Position numbers and translations under genes: made by a program
Assembly (NCBI GenBank): GCA_900543585.1
Contig: UQRP01000002.1
Location: 62,001-126,000, forward strand
Length of the DNA stretch: 64,000 nt
Origin: an uncultured Prevotella sp.
GTDB taxonomy: Bacteria; Bacteroidota; Bacteroidia; Bacteroidales; Bacteroidaceae
Direction: 5' to 3'
Shown here: in pieces, positions 36,796-45,449 of the stretch
Layout: each line of letters opens with the position of its first letter
Position numbering within the stretch: position 1 is the first letter of the stretch
Notes under the pieces: generated by a model
Database searches by the model: none
Told to the model about the DNA's origin: nothing
The model's input: the letters and a program-made list of their open reading frames with translations, nothing else

Positions 36796-38262
36796 TTAGA
36801 AGACTCCCATTTTTCCAGCCACGATGAGAACGCTGAATCCGAGAACGAGTGTAATAATACCTACACAGAGTCCTGTTTTGGCCATATCTTTCTGCTCGAT
36901 AAGTCCGGTAGAGTAGGCGATGGCATTAGGCGGTGTGGAGATTGGCAGACACATGGCTGCTGATGCTGCGACGGCAATGCCGATAAGAATGGTGGAGTCG
37001 CCACCGATAACATTGAGCTTGTCGCCCATGCCATTACAGACGACGGCGAGGATAGGTATGAGCAAGGCTGCTGTAGCCGTATTACTGATGAAGTTGGAAA
37101 GGAAGTAGCATACGAGACCCGCGATAATTAGCATCACGATGGGGCTCCATTCTCCGAAAGGAATAGACTCTACTGCTACCTGTGCCAGTCCAGTACCGTT
37201 CATGGCCATGCCCAAGGCAAAGCCACCGGCTACCATCCAGATAACTCCCCAGTCAATATCCTGTAGGTCTTTGGCTGTGATGACGCCCGTGAAGGCAAAG
37301 ACGGCGATAGGAAGCATGGCAACGGTATTGGCATTGATACCTACTTGTTTTCCACAAATCCAGAGGATGATGGTGATGGCAAAGGTGATGCCTACCACTG
37401 CTGTGCGCCAGTTGCGATGCATGTCGCCTTCGATATTGAGCTCTATCGTCTTCTGTGAGAAGGGGAAGAACTTGCGTAGAAGCAACCATGCAATGATAAG
37501 CAGAATGATGACGAGGGGGCCCATGATGGCAAACCATTGACCAAAGCTGATGTCGAGGTTCATGCCAGCTGGGTCGTTGAGAACTTTGAAGGCGAAGGCA
37601 TTAGGAGGTGTACCTATAGGTGTGCCCATACCGCCGAGATTGGCACCGATGGGGATAGCCATTGTTAATGCGATACGTCCCTTTCCGTTGGCAGGCAATG
37701 CCTTGAAGACAGGGGTGAGGAATGTCAGCATCATGGCTGCCGTGGCGGTATTGGAGATGAACATGGAAAAGAAACCTGTGATAAGAAGAAATCCTAAAAG
37801 GACGTTTTCGCTTTTCTTACCGAAAGGCTTTATCATTGTCTTTGCCATCCAGACGTCCAACCCCGACTTCGTTGCTGCTATGGCCAGAATGAAGCCACCG
37901 AGAAACAAAATGATGGTAGGATCGGCAAAGCAGGCCATGATACCCACGGAGTCGAGAAGCTGACCATATTGTCCCTCACTACCTTGCATGAAGTTGAACG
38001 AAGAATTGCTGACAAAAAATAGCAATACAAAGATGATGGTCACCGATGTCGCCCAGGCAGGGATAGCCTCAGTAAGCCATAACATCACAGCCATGACGAA
38101 GATGGCGATGACACGTTGTTGAACTACCGTGAGACCGGCAATACCAAAGACAGTAGCCGGAAGGTTCCAAACTATGAGCGTCAGGATAAGCGTTACCAGA
38201 CACCATAGCGCTTTCTTCTTGTTGAAATGCCCGGAAAGGGCATTCGTAGTTTTTTCTTCCAT
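36796..38262 (-). CDS. SLC13/DASS-family sodium:dicarboxylate (or anion) symporter
   Basis: A 488-aa inner-membrane protein with many hydrophobic helices. SNTATAAMMLTFLTPV and SNTATAALLIPILAVV are the two SNT signature motifs of the divalent anion:sodium symporter family, each in one inverted half, and LPISTPPNAIAYSTG is the conserved C-terminal substrate loop, with GTPIGTPPNAFAF as its N-terminal twin. It likely takes up succinate-like dicarboxylates or sulfate; which one cannot be told. A hairpin of unknown purpose lies in the 114 bp between this gene and DUF1573 upstream. Confidence 0.9.
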   Translation of the reverse strand: MEEKTTNALSGHFNKKKALWCLVTLILTLIVWNLPATVFGIAGLTVVQQRVIAIFVMAVMLWLTEAIPAWATSVTIIFVLLFFVSNSSFNFMQGSEGQYGQLLDSVGIMACFADPTIILFLGGFILAIAATKSGLDVWMAKTMIKPFGKKSENVLLGFLLITGFFSMFISNTATAAMMLTFLTPVFKALPANGKGRIALTMAIPIGANLGGMGTPIGTPPNAFAFKVLNDPAGMNLDISFGQWFAIMGPLVIILLIIAWLLLRKFFPFSQKTIELNIEGDMHRNWRTAVVGITFAITIILWICGKQVGINANTVAMLPIAVFAFTGVITAKDLQDIDWGVIWMVAGGFALGMAMNGTGLAQVAVESIPFGEWSPIVMLIIAGLVCYFLSNFISNTATAALLIPILAVVCNGMGDKLNVIGGDSTILIGIAVAASAAMCLPISTPPNAIAYSTGLIEQKDMAKTGLCVGIITLVLGFSVLIVAGKMGVF

Positions 38263-38312
38263 ATGGTATTTTTTAGGTTAAAATTAAGTTTCGTAGATAA
38301 GGGTGATATAGC

Positions 38313-38366
38313 ACTTAGACATCCCTCCCCGTAGTAGAAAAGTCTTCAGAGGAAGAATGTCTAAGT
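38313..38366 (-). other. Hairpin between the DUF1573 and SLC13 genes
   Basis: ACTTAGACAT at 38313-38322 and ATGTCTAAGT at 38357-38366 are a perfect 10-bp inverted repeat enclosing 34 bases, within which CCTC and GAGG can extend the pairing. It starts 10 bases after the DUF1573 stop and has no T tract, so it is either a processing or stabilising structure or a leader element of the SLC13 gene. Confidence 0.45.
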
Positions 38367-38376
38367 AATATCGAAG

Positions 38377-38769
38377 TTATTTGCCGCTTTTGGCTTCCGT
38401 CATGACGCCTTCAACATAGAGCCGCGTCATCTCCGGCACGCCATTTGTACGGATGGTAACTGTCTTCTTGAAATGCCCTGGGAATTTACCCTTGCCATTG
38501 TATGTCACCGTAATGGTACCCTTCTCACCTGGCTTAATAGGCGATTTGGTATACTGTGGTACCGTGCATCCGCAACTTGCTACAGCCTGGTTGATGATAA
38601 GGGGCTTGTCGCCTGTATTGGTGAATGTAAAAGTGCACTTCTGCACCGGATTGGCCTCAGAAAATGTTCCAAGGTCATTCGTCAACTTGTCAAACGAAAT
38701 CTTCGCCTGGGCAAATGTTGTTGTCACACTAGCTATAAGCAGCATGGCCATGAATAAAATTCTTTTCAT
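38377..38769 (-). CDS. DUF1573 domain secreted protein
   Basis: A 130-aa protein with a signal peptide (cut after TTFAQ, about residue 20) and one Ig-like DUF1573 domain: FTFTNTGDKPLIINQAVASCGCTVPQYTK followed by IKPGEKGTITVTYNGKGKFPGHFKKTVTI. The CGC cysteine pair is the family's signature. Common in Bacteroidota, with no established biochemical role. A minus-strand TACTTTTG box is at 38808-38815. Confidence 0.88.
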   Translation of the reverse strand: MKRILFMAMLLIASVTTTFAQAKISFDKLTNDLGTFSEANPVQKCTFTFTNTGDKPLIINQAVASCGCTVPQYTKSPIKPGEKGTITVTYNGKGKFPGHFKKTVTIRTNGVPEMTRLYVEGVMTEAKSGK

Positions 38770-38807
38770 TATAGTCGATTTTTAATGCTGATATTTTATA
38801 TGACATA

Positions 38808-38815
38808 CAAAAGTA
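38808..38815 (-). promoter_or_regulatory. -7 promoter box of the DUF1573 gene
   Basis: TACTTTTG on the minus strand, 38 bp before the start at 38769. Confidence 0.45.
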
Positions 38816-38910
38816 TGAAAAGTTTCTCAGCCTTTTGCCATATCCATCGTCTTTTAACATTATTTTTAGAGCATATCACCATATCTTTTTCCATTTCAAA
38901 TAAAAAATTG

Positions 38911-38918
38911 TAATTTTG
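38911..38918 (+). promoter_or_regulatory. -7 promoter box of aspS
   Basis: TAATTTTG; it overlaps a possible upstream start at 38916, which therefore cannot be used, and fixes aspS translation at 38949. Confidence 0.55.
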
Positions 38919-38948
38919 CGCCTAAAATTCAAATACTTATATAACACT

Positions 38949-40709
38949 ATGTATAGAACCAATACATGCGGGGAGCTACGTCTGGCAGATTGTGGCAAAG
39001 AGGTAACCCTCGCTGGGTGGGTGCAGCGCACCCGCAAGATGGGCGGCATGACTTTCGTCGACCTTCGTGACCGCTACGGTATCACTCAGCTCGTTTTCGA
39101 TGAGGCTGCCGACAAGAGTCTCTGGGAGCAGGCCAACAAACTTGGACGTGAATATTGCATCCAGGCTAAGGGAAAAGTCTCTGAGCGTCAGAGCAAGAAT
39201 GACAAGATGGATACGGGCGATATAGAGATTATCGTATCGGCACTGACGGTTCTCAGTCCGTCGCTGACACCACCTTTCACCATTGAGGATAATACCGATG
39301 GTGGCGATGACCTTCGTATGAAATATCGCTATCTCGACCTTCGTCGCTCTTGCGTGCGTAAGAATCTGGAGTTGCGTCATCGCATGACGATTCTTATCCG
39401 TAACTTCCTTGACGCCCGTCAGTTCATGGAGATTGAGACTCCTATGCTGATTGGTTCCACTCCAGAAGGAGCCCGCGACTTTGTCGTTCCCTCTCGAATG
39501 AATCCAGGTCAGTTCTATGCGCTTCCTCAGAGTCCGCAGACTCTGAAGCAGCTCCTTATGGTGGCTGGTATGGACCGCTATTTCCAGATTGTGAAGTGCT
39601 TCCGCGATGAAGACCTCCGTGCAGACCGCCAGCCCGAGTTTACGCAGGTGGACTGCGAGATGAGCTTTGTGGACCAGGACGATGTCATCAATCTCTTCGA
39701 AGGCATGTGTCGCATGCTCTTCAAGGAGATCCGTGGTGTGGATCTTCCCGAGCCATTGCAGCAGATGACATGGGCCGAGGCAATGAGGCGTTTTGGTTCT
39801 GATAAGCCGGATCTCCGCTTTGGTATGGAGTTTGTAGAGCTGATGGACGACCTTAAGGGTACAGGCTCATTCTCCGTTTTCAATGAGGCTACGTATATCG
39901 GTGGTATCGTTGTGCCAGGCTGTGCCGACTATAGCCGCAAGCAGCTCAATGAACTTACTGATTTCGTGAAAAAGCCGCAGGTAGGTGCCAAGGGCCTTGT
40001 GTACATTAAATATAATAGCGATGGCACAGTAAAGAGCTCTATAGACAAGTTCTACACTCCCGAGCAACTTCAGAAGGTTAAGGCCACGACGGGTGCCAAG
40101 GATGGCGATCTTGTGCTCATCCTCAGCGGTGACAATGCCAACAAGACGCGTGTGCAGCTCTGCTCCCTTCGTCTTCTGATGGGCGACCGTCTTGGCTTGC
40201 GCGATAAGAATGTCTTCAAATGTTTGTGGATTATCGACTTCCCACTCTTTGAGTGGAGTGATGAGGAACAGCGTCTGATGGCTACCCACCATCCTTTCAC
40301 TATGCCTAATCCAGATGATATCCCACTTTTGGATGAACATCCTGAGAAGGTTCGTGCCAAGGCTTACGACTTTGTCTGCAATGGCATTGAGGTTGGTGGC
40401 GGTTCACTCCGTATCCATGATACCAACCTTCAGGAGAAGATGTTTGAGGTTCTTGGCTTTACCAAGGAGCGTGCAGAGGCTCAGTTCGGCTTCCTGATGA
40501 ATGCCTTCAAATATGGCGCACCACCTCATGCCGGTCTTGCCTTTGGTCTCGACCGTTTCGTGAGCATCTTAGCGGGTCTTGACTCTATCCGTGACTGCAT
40601 TGCCTTCCCGAAGAACAACAGTGGGCGCGATGTTATGCTCGATGCTCCTTCCGCACTCGACCAGAAGCAGCTTGATGAGTTACAGATAAAGCTAGACTTG
40701 AAAAAGTAA
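38949..40709 (+). CDS. aspS: Aspartyl-tRNA synthetase
   Basis: A 586-aa class IIb synthetase of bacterial type. The N-terminal OB domain (LAGWVQRTRKMGGMTFVDLRDRYG) binds the anticodon; catalytic motif 2 is FRDEDLRADRQPEFTQVDCE; the GAD insertion domain lies in the middle; motif 3 is HAGLAFGLDRFVSILAG. The start at 38949 (MYRTNTCGELR) is favoured by family alignment and by the promoter box at 38911. A bidirectional terminator follows. Confidence 0.96.
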   Translation: MYRTNTCGELRLADCGKEVTLAGWVQRTRKMGGMTFVDLRDRYGITQLVFDEAADKSLWEQANKLGREYCIQAKGKVSERQSKNDKMDTGDIEIIVSALTVLSPSLTPPFTIEDNTDGGDDLRMKYRYLDLRRSCVRKNLELRHRMTILIRNFLDARQFMEIETPMLIGSTPEGARDFVVPSRMNPGQFYALPQSPQTLKQLLMVAGMDRYFQIVKCFRDEDLRADRQPEFTQVDCEMSFVDQDDVINLFEGMCRMLFKEIRGVDLPEPLQQMTWAEAMRRFGSDKPDLRFGMEFVELMDDLKGTGSFSVFNEATYIGGIVVPGCADYSRKQLNELTDFVKKPQVGAKGLVYIKYNSDGTVKSSIDKFYTPEQLQKVKATTGAKDGDLVLILSGDNANKTRVQLCSLRLLMGDRLGLRDKNVFKCLWIIDFPLFEWSDEEQRLMATHHPFTMPNPDDIPLLDEHPEKVRAKAYDFVCNGIEVGGGSLRIHDTNLQEKMFEVLGFTKERAEAQFGFLMNAFKYGAPPHAGLAFGLDRFVSILAGLDSIRDCIAFPKNNSGRDVMLDAPSALDQKQLDELQIKLDLKK

Positions 40710-40720
40710 ATAAGTTCTTC

Positions 40721-40759
40721 AATAAAAGCCTGACCACATAAGCGGTCAGGCTTTTATTG
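40721..40759. terminator. Bidirectional terminator between aspS and the patatin gene
   Basis: AATAAAAGCCTGACC / GGTCAGGCTTTTATT, a perfect 15-bp stem with an 8-9 base loop, between two convergent genes. Confidence 0.88.
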
Positions 40760-40785
40760 TTTTCTGCCTTACAGTTTTTTCTCCC

Positions 40786-42810
40786 TTAGAACTCGAAACC
40801 TAAGTTGACGAAGAAATTGAATTTGTCAGTCTTATTGGTATATCCTAAGGTAGCGCCGACAGGTCCGAAGATGGTTCTATAATAGTATGCAGCTTGCCAT
40901 CCGAGCATAGGGCCTTTGTCAAAAATGTCCCTCAATTTGTTAGCGTGCTCCGCTCCAACGGCTTTTAGAAGAACAAAGTTGTTATCGGTGAGTTGAGCCT
41001 GAAACTTCAGCTGGCAAGCAACAAATTGGTTGTCTGTGGTCTCTATATTCCCGATACCTATAAATGGCATCTGCTGCTCGAAATAATGAGCAAACCATTG
41101 CCCACCAATGATGTTGCTTCTGATAGGCGGTATCTCAGAGCCGAAGAGCAGACGCCCGTAGAACATTGGCTGAAAAGTCAGCCAATGGTTGAAAGCGAAT
41201 GAAGTACGCCATAGCGAGCTGACTTCGCTGAAGCCTCTGTGATTATTGTATTGGTAGAAGTTGTCGGTGAAGTAAGCATATTCTGCCATAAATTTCGAGC
41301 CTCTTGTCGGAAAGAGCCCTTGGTTCTCAGAGTTGTAATGCAGATTGACATGATAGGAGAAAAAGTGGTCGTCGCCCATTTTGAAACTCTCATGCCCTAA
41401 CTGGCTGGCAACCATAAGATGATGATAGTTGTAATAATCCCATCTTGCAGAGACATCCATCTCCATATTACGGATGCCAATACCCGTGATACCTATCGCC
41501 CCTTGGTGATGGTTGAGAGTCAGGTTATAGTTCTTTGTACCGTCTCGGTAGATATCCACATCGTTGTGTTGGTAGCCATAGGCAGCCTTCGCCACCATGC
41601 CATGTCGGAGTGTCCACATGGCTTGCAGCAGGGTGTGGATATTCTTTCCCAATCTCAGTGTCGCCTCGAAATCAAGCGGGTGTTTAGACATGGAGTAGAC
41701 ACCATCGAGCTGCATGGCCACCATCTCTTCAGTGTCGAATCTCAGTCCTACGCTGCCCTTTGCCATGTCTGTCTCAGGTCGTTTTCTATCAGTGTTGTCG
41801 CTGTAGTCTACAGGCTTGAGCGCATTGGGGTTGAGCGCGTGTGGGGTAGGGTAGTAGTCCTTGTCGAGACCAAGCTTTGTTTTCAATGCCAGAAGCTCGT
41901 CCCAGTGTTTCAAGGCTTCTTCTTCTCCTCGCCGCTCTAAGGTATCAATGGCAGCGGGGGTGAAACTCGCGGCGCCATAACCTTGGGTGTTCACACGAAT
42001 GGGAATATCTGTGATGGCAAGGTTGTCAGCGTATTTATTCTTACAATTTACGTCTACAATTTGTCCGAGTACGGAAGCTCCCGATGTCAGGTCGTCAGCT
42101 GTGCGCGGTGGTCCCTGAACGGTAACACCAATGATGTAGTCGGCTCCCATTGCCTTGGCAATGTCAGCAGGGTAGTTGTTTCGCAAACCACCGTCGACAA
42201 GGACCTTGTCTCCTTTTCTGACGGGGGCGAAGGCTCCGGGAATAGACATACTTGTGCGCATGGCTTCAGCCAGGACACCGCTGTGAAAGTCGTATTCGGT
42301 ATTGTCTACAATATTGGTGGCAACGCAGGCAAAGGGAATAGGCAGCGAGTCGAAACTGATGGAATCGTTGTATCCTGCTGTCAGCTGTCGGGAGAGCTTC
42401 ATGAGATTGGCGACCTTGATGAATCCTGCGTCGGCAAGTCGACTTTTCTTCTTCAATGTGAAGCTCTTGCTATAGGCATAGGTTGTCTGCCGCTCTCTGT
42501 TTGAGAGGTTTTGGGCGTAGTAGTCGCCCTTGTCGCTGAGCAGAAAGGCCCAGTCTTGCTTCTTGACCATGGAGTCGAGTCTTGTAGCGCTCCAGCCGCA
42601 GCTGTAGAGTCCGCCGATGATGCTTCCCATGGAGGTGCCAGTGATGATGTCTATAGGAATGCCCGCCTTCTCTATCACTTTTAGTGCACCGATATGCGCC
42701 ACACCCTTAGCACCGCCACCGGAGAGGACAACGGCAACGCGGGGGCGCTGTGGGAAGGCTGACAAGCAGCTGAGCACGGAGAGGAGAAATAAAAATAAAG
42801 TACGTTTCAA
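40786..42810 (-). CDS. Patatin-like phospholipase with C-terminal outer-membrane barrel
   Basis: A 674-aa exported protein. After a signal peptide (cut near residue 20) the patatin domain has the oxyanion loop SGGGAKG (30-36), the nucleophile Ser60 in GTSMG and the dyad partner Asp206 in VDGGLRN. From about residue 350 the protein is made of alternating beta strands ending in an aromatic C-terminal strand (FNFFVNLGFEF), as in Omp85-related barrels. The layout resembles PlpD (type Vd autotransporter) lipases, with the patatin domain probably at or outside the outer membrane. Phospholipase activity is inferred from the intact dyad. Confidence 0.85.
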   Translation of the reverse strand: MKRTLFLFLLSVLSCLSAFPQRPRVAVVLSGGGAKGVAHIGALKVIEKAGIPIDIITGTSMGSIIGGLYSCGWSATRLDSMVKKQDWAFLLSDKGDYYAQNLSNRERQTTYAYSKSFTLKKKSRLADAGFIKVANLMKLSRQLTAGYNDSISFDSLPIPFACVATNIVDNTEYDFHSGVLAEAMRTSMSIPGAFAPVRKGDKVLVDGGLRNNYPADIAKAMGADYIIGVTVQGPPRTADDLTSGASVLGQIVDVNCKNKYADNLAITDIPIRVNTQGYGAASFTPAAIDTLERRGEEEALKHWDELLALKTKLGLDKDYYPTPHALNPNALKPVDYSDNTDRKRPETDMAKGSVGLRFDTEEMVAMQLDGVYSMSKHPLDFEATLRLGKNIHTLLQAMWTLRHGMVAKAAYGYQHNDVDIYRDGTKNYNLTLNHHQGAIGITGIGIRNMEMDVSARWDYYNYHHLMVASQLGHESFKMGDDHFFSYHVNLHYNSENQGLFPTRGSKFMAEYAYFTDNFYQYNNHRGFSEVSSLWRTSFAFNHWLTFQPMFYGRLLFGSEIPPIRSNIIGGQWFAHYFEQQMPFIGIGNIETTDNQFVACQLKFQAQLTDNNFVLLKAVGAEHANKLRDIFDKGPMLGWQAAYYYRTIFGPVGATLGYTNKTDKFNFFVNLGFEF

Positions 42811-42836
42811 TTGCTGATGATGTTAGGTTTATGCAA

Positions 42837-42844
42837 CAAAGTTA
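42837..42844 (-). promoter_or_regulatory. -7 promoter box of the patatin gene
   Basis: TAACTTTG on the minus strand, 26 bp before the start at 42810. Confidence 0.5.
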
Positions 42845-42918
42845 CAAAATCTATTTATATGTTTACCACATAAAATCAAAAAGATACTAATTTTTTTTCT
42901 CACGTGGGCTAAAATGGC

Positions 42919-42926
42919 TAACTTTG
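42919..42926 (+). promoter_or_regulatory. -7 promoter box of the phospho-alcohol cluster
   Basis: TAACTTTG, 23 bp before the start codon of the nucleotidyltransferase gene at 42950; divergent from the patatin promoter. Confidence 0.6.
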
Positions 42927-42949
42927 TATCAGATTATAAATAGACGAAA

Positions 42950-43672
42950 ATGAAATTTGCCATAATAGCAGCTGGAGAGGGCTCTCGCCTTGCTGCCGAA
43001 GGGATTACATCTCCCAAACCACTTGTTAAGGTTCATGGTGAGTATCTCATAGACAGACTGATGCGTATCTTTGTAGAGAATGGTGCCGACGAGATAGATG
43101 TTATCTGCAACGACCTCACCACGCTTGTCAGTGAGCATCTGTTAGGTATTGAGGAGGATGGCCTGAATGGCTACCCCATCCCTTTACAGATGCGTGTGAA
43201 GAGTACTCCGAGCAGTATGCACAGCTTCTTCGAGATAGCCCCACTTCTCGAAGGCCATCCTTTTATTCTTACAACTGTTGACACCATCTTTAAAGAGTCT
43301 GAGTTTGCCGCTTATGTGAAAGCTTTCCGAAAGGCTCTTGATGAGGGCTTTGACGGACTCATGGGCGTTACCGATTTCATCGATGATGAGAAGCCCCTAT
43401 ATGTGGGCACCGATGAGGAGATGAATGTCACTGGCTTCTATGATACCGCTGACCATGACAGTAAGTTTATCTCTGGTGGCATCTATGGACTGGCTCCCAA
43501 CGCTATAGCAACACTTAAAGACTGCATGGCTCGTGGTGAGAGTCGGATGCGCAACTTCCAAAGGGGGCTGATTCGTGATGGACGCCGCTTGAAGGCTTAC
43601 AACTTTTCCAAAGTCCTCGACATAGACCATGCCACAGACATCGATAAAGCAGAGAAATTCCTTTTAGAATGA
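42950..43672 (+). CDS. Nucleotidyltransferase, sugar-/inositol-/choline-phosphate cytidylyltransferase-like
   Basis: A 240-aa Rossmann-like NTP transferase. The nucleotide-binding signature AAGEGSRLAAEGITSPKPLV (7-26) and the metal aspartate in LTTVDTIF are present, with a typical ending LDIDHATDIDKAEKFL. It would couple a phosphorylated alcohol or sugar to an NTP. It is the first gene of a tightly packed set with an ATP-grasp enzyme, a CDP-alcohol transferase and a HAD phosphatase, so CTP and a CDP-alcohol product are the best guess. There is no long C-terminal beta-helix, unlike GlmU-type relatives. Confidence 0.82.
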   Translation: MKFAIIAAGEGSRLAAEGITSPKPLVKVHGEYLIDRLMRIFVENGADEIDVICNDLTTLVSEHLLGIEEDGLNGYPIPLQMRVKSTPSSMHSFFEIAPLLEGHPFILTTVDTIFKESEFAAYVKAFRKALDEGFDGLMGVTDFIDDEKPLYVGTDEEMNVTGFYDTADHDSKFISGGIYGLAPNAIATLKDCMARGESRMRNFQRGLIRDGRRLKAYNFSKVLDIDHATDIDKAEKFLLE

Positions 43673-44481
43673 AGATATGCTCCGTAAGACGCGACGACCG
43701 GTTCTCTCCGAACAGTATTGAGAAAGACAGACTTATCCTATCGGCTGTTGCCAGTTGCCTGTCAACATATTACAACACAGTGGTGGTGGACGTTGATGAG
43801 GCGGATGTTCAGAAGGGTAACGTCGAGGCCGACATAGACATATTTATCACGATGGCCCGCAACCCTAAGACGTTGGCTATTTTAGCAGAGAAAGAAAAGA
43901 GTGGGAGTCTGGTCGTCAACAGCGCTGAGAGTGTGAGGCGCTGTCAACGTTCTGTCTTAGACAGATTGATGAGGGATAACAATATTGCCATGCCACCCAT
44001 AACAGGACACAACGGCTATTGGCTCAAGCGCGGCGATGCCGCTGCACAGAGTAAGAGTGATATCATTTTCTGTCCTGATGATGAGGCTTTGGAGGAGGCT
44101 AAGAAGCTGTTTCTCAGCCGAGGCATTACCGATATGGTCGTCAGCTCCCATGTCATTGGCGATCTGATGAAGTTTTATGGTGTTGGCTCCGACTTCTTCC
44201 GATGCTATTATCCCAGCGATGACGGCATCAGCAAGTTTGGGGATGAGACTATCAACGGCAAAGCCCATCATTATGCATACAATCAGGTAGCCCTGCATCA
44301 GGAAGTCGTCAGACTGTCTCAGCTCACAGGCGTAGCTGTTTATGGTGGCGATGCTGTCATTGACAAGACAGGCCATTTTTATATCATAGATTTTAATGAC
44401 TGGCCCAGTTTCTCACGATGCCGTGAGGAGGCTGCCAATGCAATCAGCAGTTGGGTCAAAAATATAATACTTAATCCGTAA
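43669..44481 (+). CDS. ATP-grasp fold enzyme (RimK/ITPK-like), unknown substrate
   Basis: A 270-aa protein, recognised as ATP-grasp from its pattern: VNSAESVRRCQRSVLDRLM (nucleotide-fold entry), GYWLKRGD, VVSSHVIGDLMKFYGVG (lid strand) and the C-terminal metal motif YGGDAVID..FYIIDFNDWPSF, in which Asp and Asn would hold magnesium. Such enzymes form amide or phosphate-ester bonds through an acyl-phosphate or by kinase chemistry (RimK, inositol phosphate kinases). I do not recognise a named family. The ATGA overlap with the preceding gene implies translational coupling. Confidence 0.7.
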   Translation: MKICSVRRDDRFSPNSIEKDRLILSAVASCLSTYYNTVVVDVDEADVQKGNVEADIDIFITMARNPKTLAILAEKEKSGSLVVNSAESVRRCQRSVLDRLMRDNNIAMPPITGHNGYWLKRGDAAAQSKSDIIFCPDDEALEEAKKLFLSRGITDMVVSSHVIGDLMKFYGVGSDFFRCYYPSDDGISKFGDETINGKAHHYAYNQVALHQEVVRLSQLTGVAVYGGDAVIDKTGHFYIIDFNDWPSFSRCREEAANAISSWVKNIILNP

Positions 44482-44486
44482 TTACC

Positions 44487-45449
44487 GTGTCCAAATTTAA
44501 AGAACTTCTTCAGGCATCATACAAATCCAAAGACACCGAAGAGAATATCGATGTTTATTTCAACCGTCCCATAGGCCTTCTCTTCGCCTTGTTGTGGAAC
44601 AAGTTAGGCATTCATCCCAATGTCATCACCATTCTATCTTTCTTCCTTGGTGCTGGCGCTGGTTGGATGTTCTACTATACTGATCTCAAGCACAATCTTC
44701 TCGGTGTGCTACTGCTTGTCTTAGCCGATTTCTGCGACTCCACAGACGGTCAGATGGCCCGCCTATCGGGTAAGAAAACGCTTGTGGGGCGTGTCCTCGA
44801 CGGCGTCTCCGGCGATGTCTGGTTCTTCGCCATCTATGTGGCGCTGAGTCTGCGACTGATGAATCAGAATATTCCTGGTACCGACTGGCATTGGGGACTC
44901 CTCATCTGGGCACTTGCTATCACAGCGGGAGTTTTCTGCCATTCTCCTCAGAGCTCTTTGAGTGACTATTACCGTCAGATACATCTCTTCTTCCTCAAAG
45001 GCAAGAGCGGTTCCGAGTTGGACAACTCTGAGCAACAGAGAAAGATTTACGAAGCCACACCGAAATCGAATGTCATGGCGCGTATCTTCTATAAAGGGTA
45101 TGGCAACTATTGCCGTAGTCAGGAGCGCCGTACGCCAAAGTTTCAAAAGTTTTTTGCAGCTTGGAAAACATTTACTGCCACTCATAGTGCAGATGAGATA
45201 GAGGCTGCTCGCCAGGAGTTTCTGGCCGGAAGTCGTCCGCTGATGAAATTCACCAACCTGCTCACTTATAACAGTCGTGCCATTGCCATCTATATCACGT
45301 GTATTGCCGGCTGCTTTACAGGAGATGTCATAGGCCCATGGATATACCTTCTCTTTGAAATCATCGTCCTCAACATCTTCTACCATCATATGAACCGGAG
45401 CCACGAGCGTCTTTGCGAGAAGCTCACAAAAGAAATAGCAAGCAAATGA
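44487..45449 (+). CDS. CDP-alcohol phosphatidyltransferase family membrane enzyme
   Basis: A 320-aa integral membrane enzyme, longer than the usual 180-220 aa. The core motif runs D84-S-T-D87-G-Q-M-A91-R92, Gly101, Asp105, matching D-x2-DG-x2-AR-x8-G-x3-D; the final aspartate of the family (expected at 109) is Gly109, with Asp110 one residue later. YFNRPIG and HPNVITILS near 24-51 precede the core. It would transfer a phospho-alcohol from a CDP-linked donor to an acceptor. Translation starts at GTG 44487, five bases after the ATP-grasp gene; no in-frame ATG before the motif gives a better start. It overlaps the HAD gene in ATGA. Confidence 0.87.
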   Translation: MSKFKELLQASYKSKDTEENIDVYFNRPIGLLFALLWNKLGIHPNVITILSFFLGAGAGWMFYYTDLKHNLLGVLLLVLADFCDSTDGQMARLSGKKTLVGRVLDGVSGDVWFFAIYVALSLRLMNQNIPGTDWHWGLLIWALAITAGVFCHSPQSSLSDYYRQIHLFFLKGKSGSELDNSEQQRKIYEATPKSNVMARIFYKGYGNYCRSQERRTPKFQKFFAAWKTFTATHSADEIEAARQEFLAGSRPLMKFTNLLTYNSRAIAIYITCIAGCFTGDVIGPWIYLLFEIIVLNIFYHHMNRSHERLCEKLTKEIASK

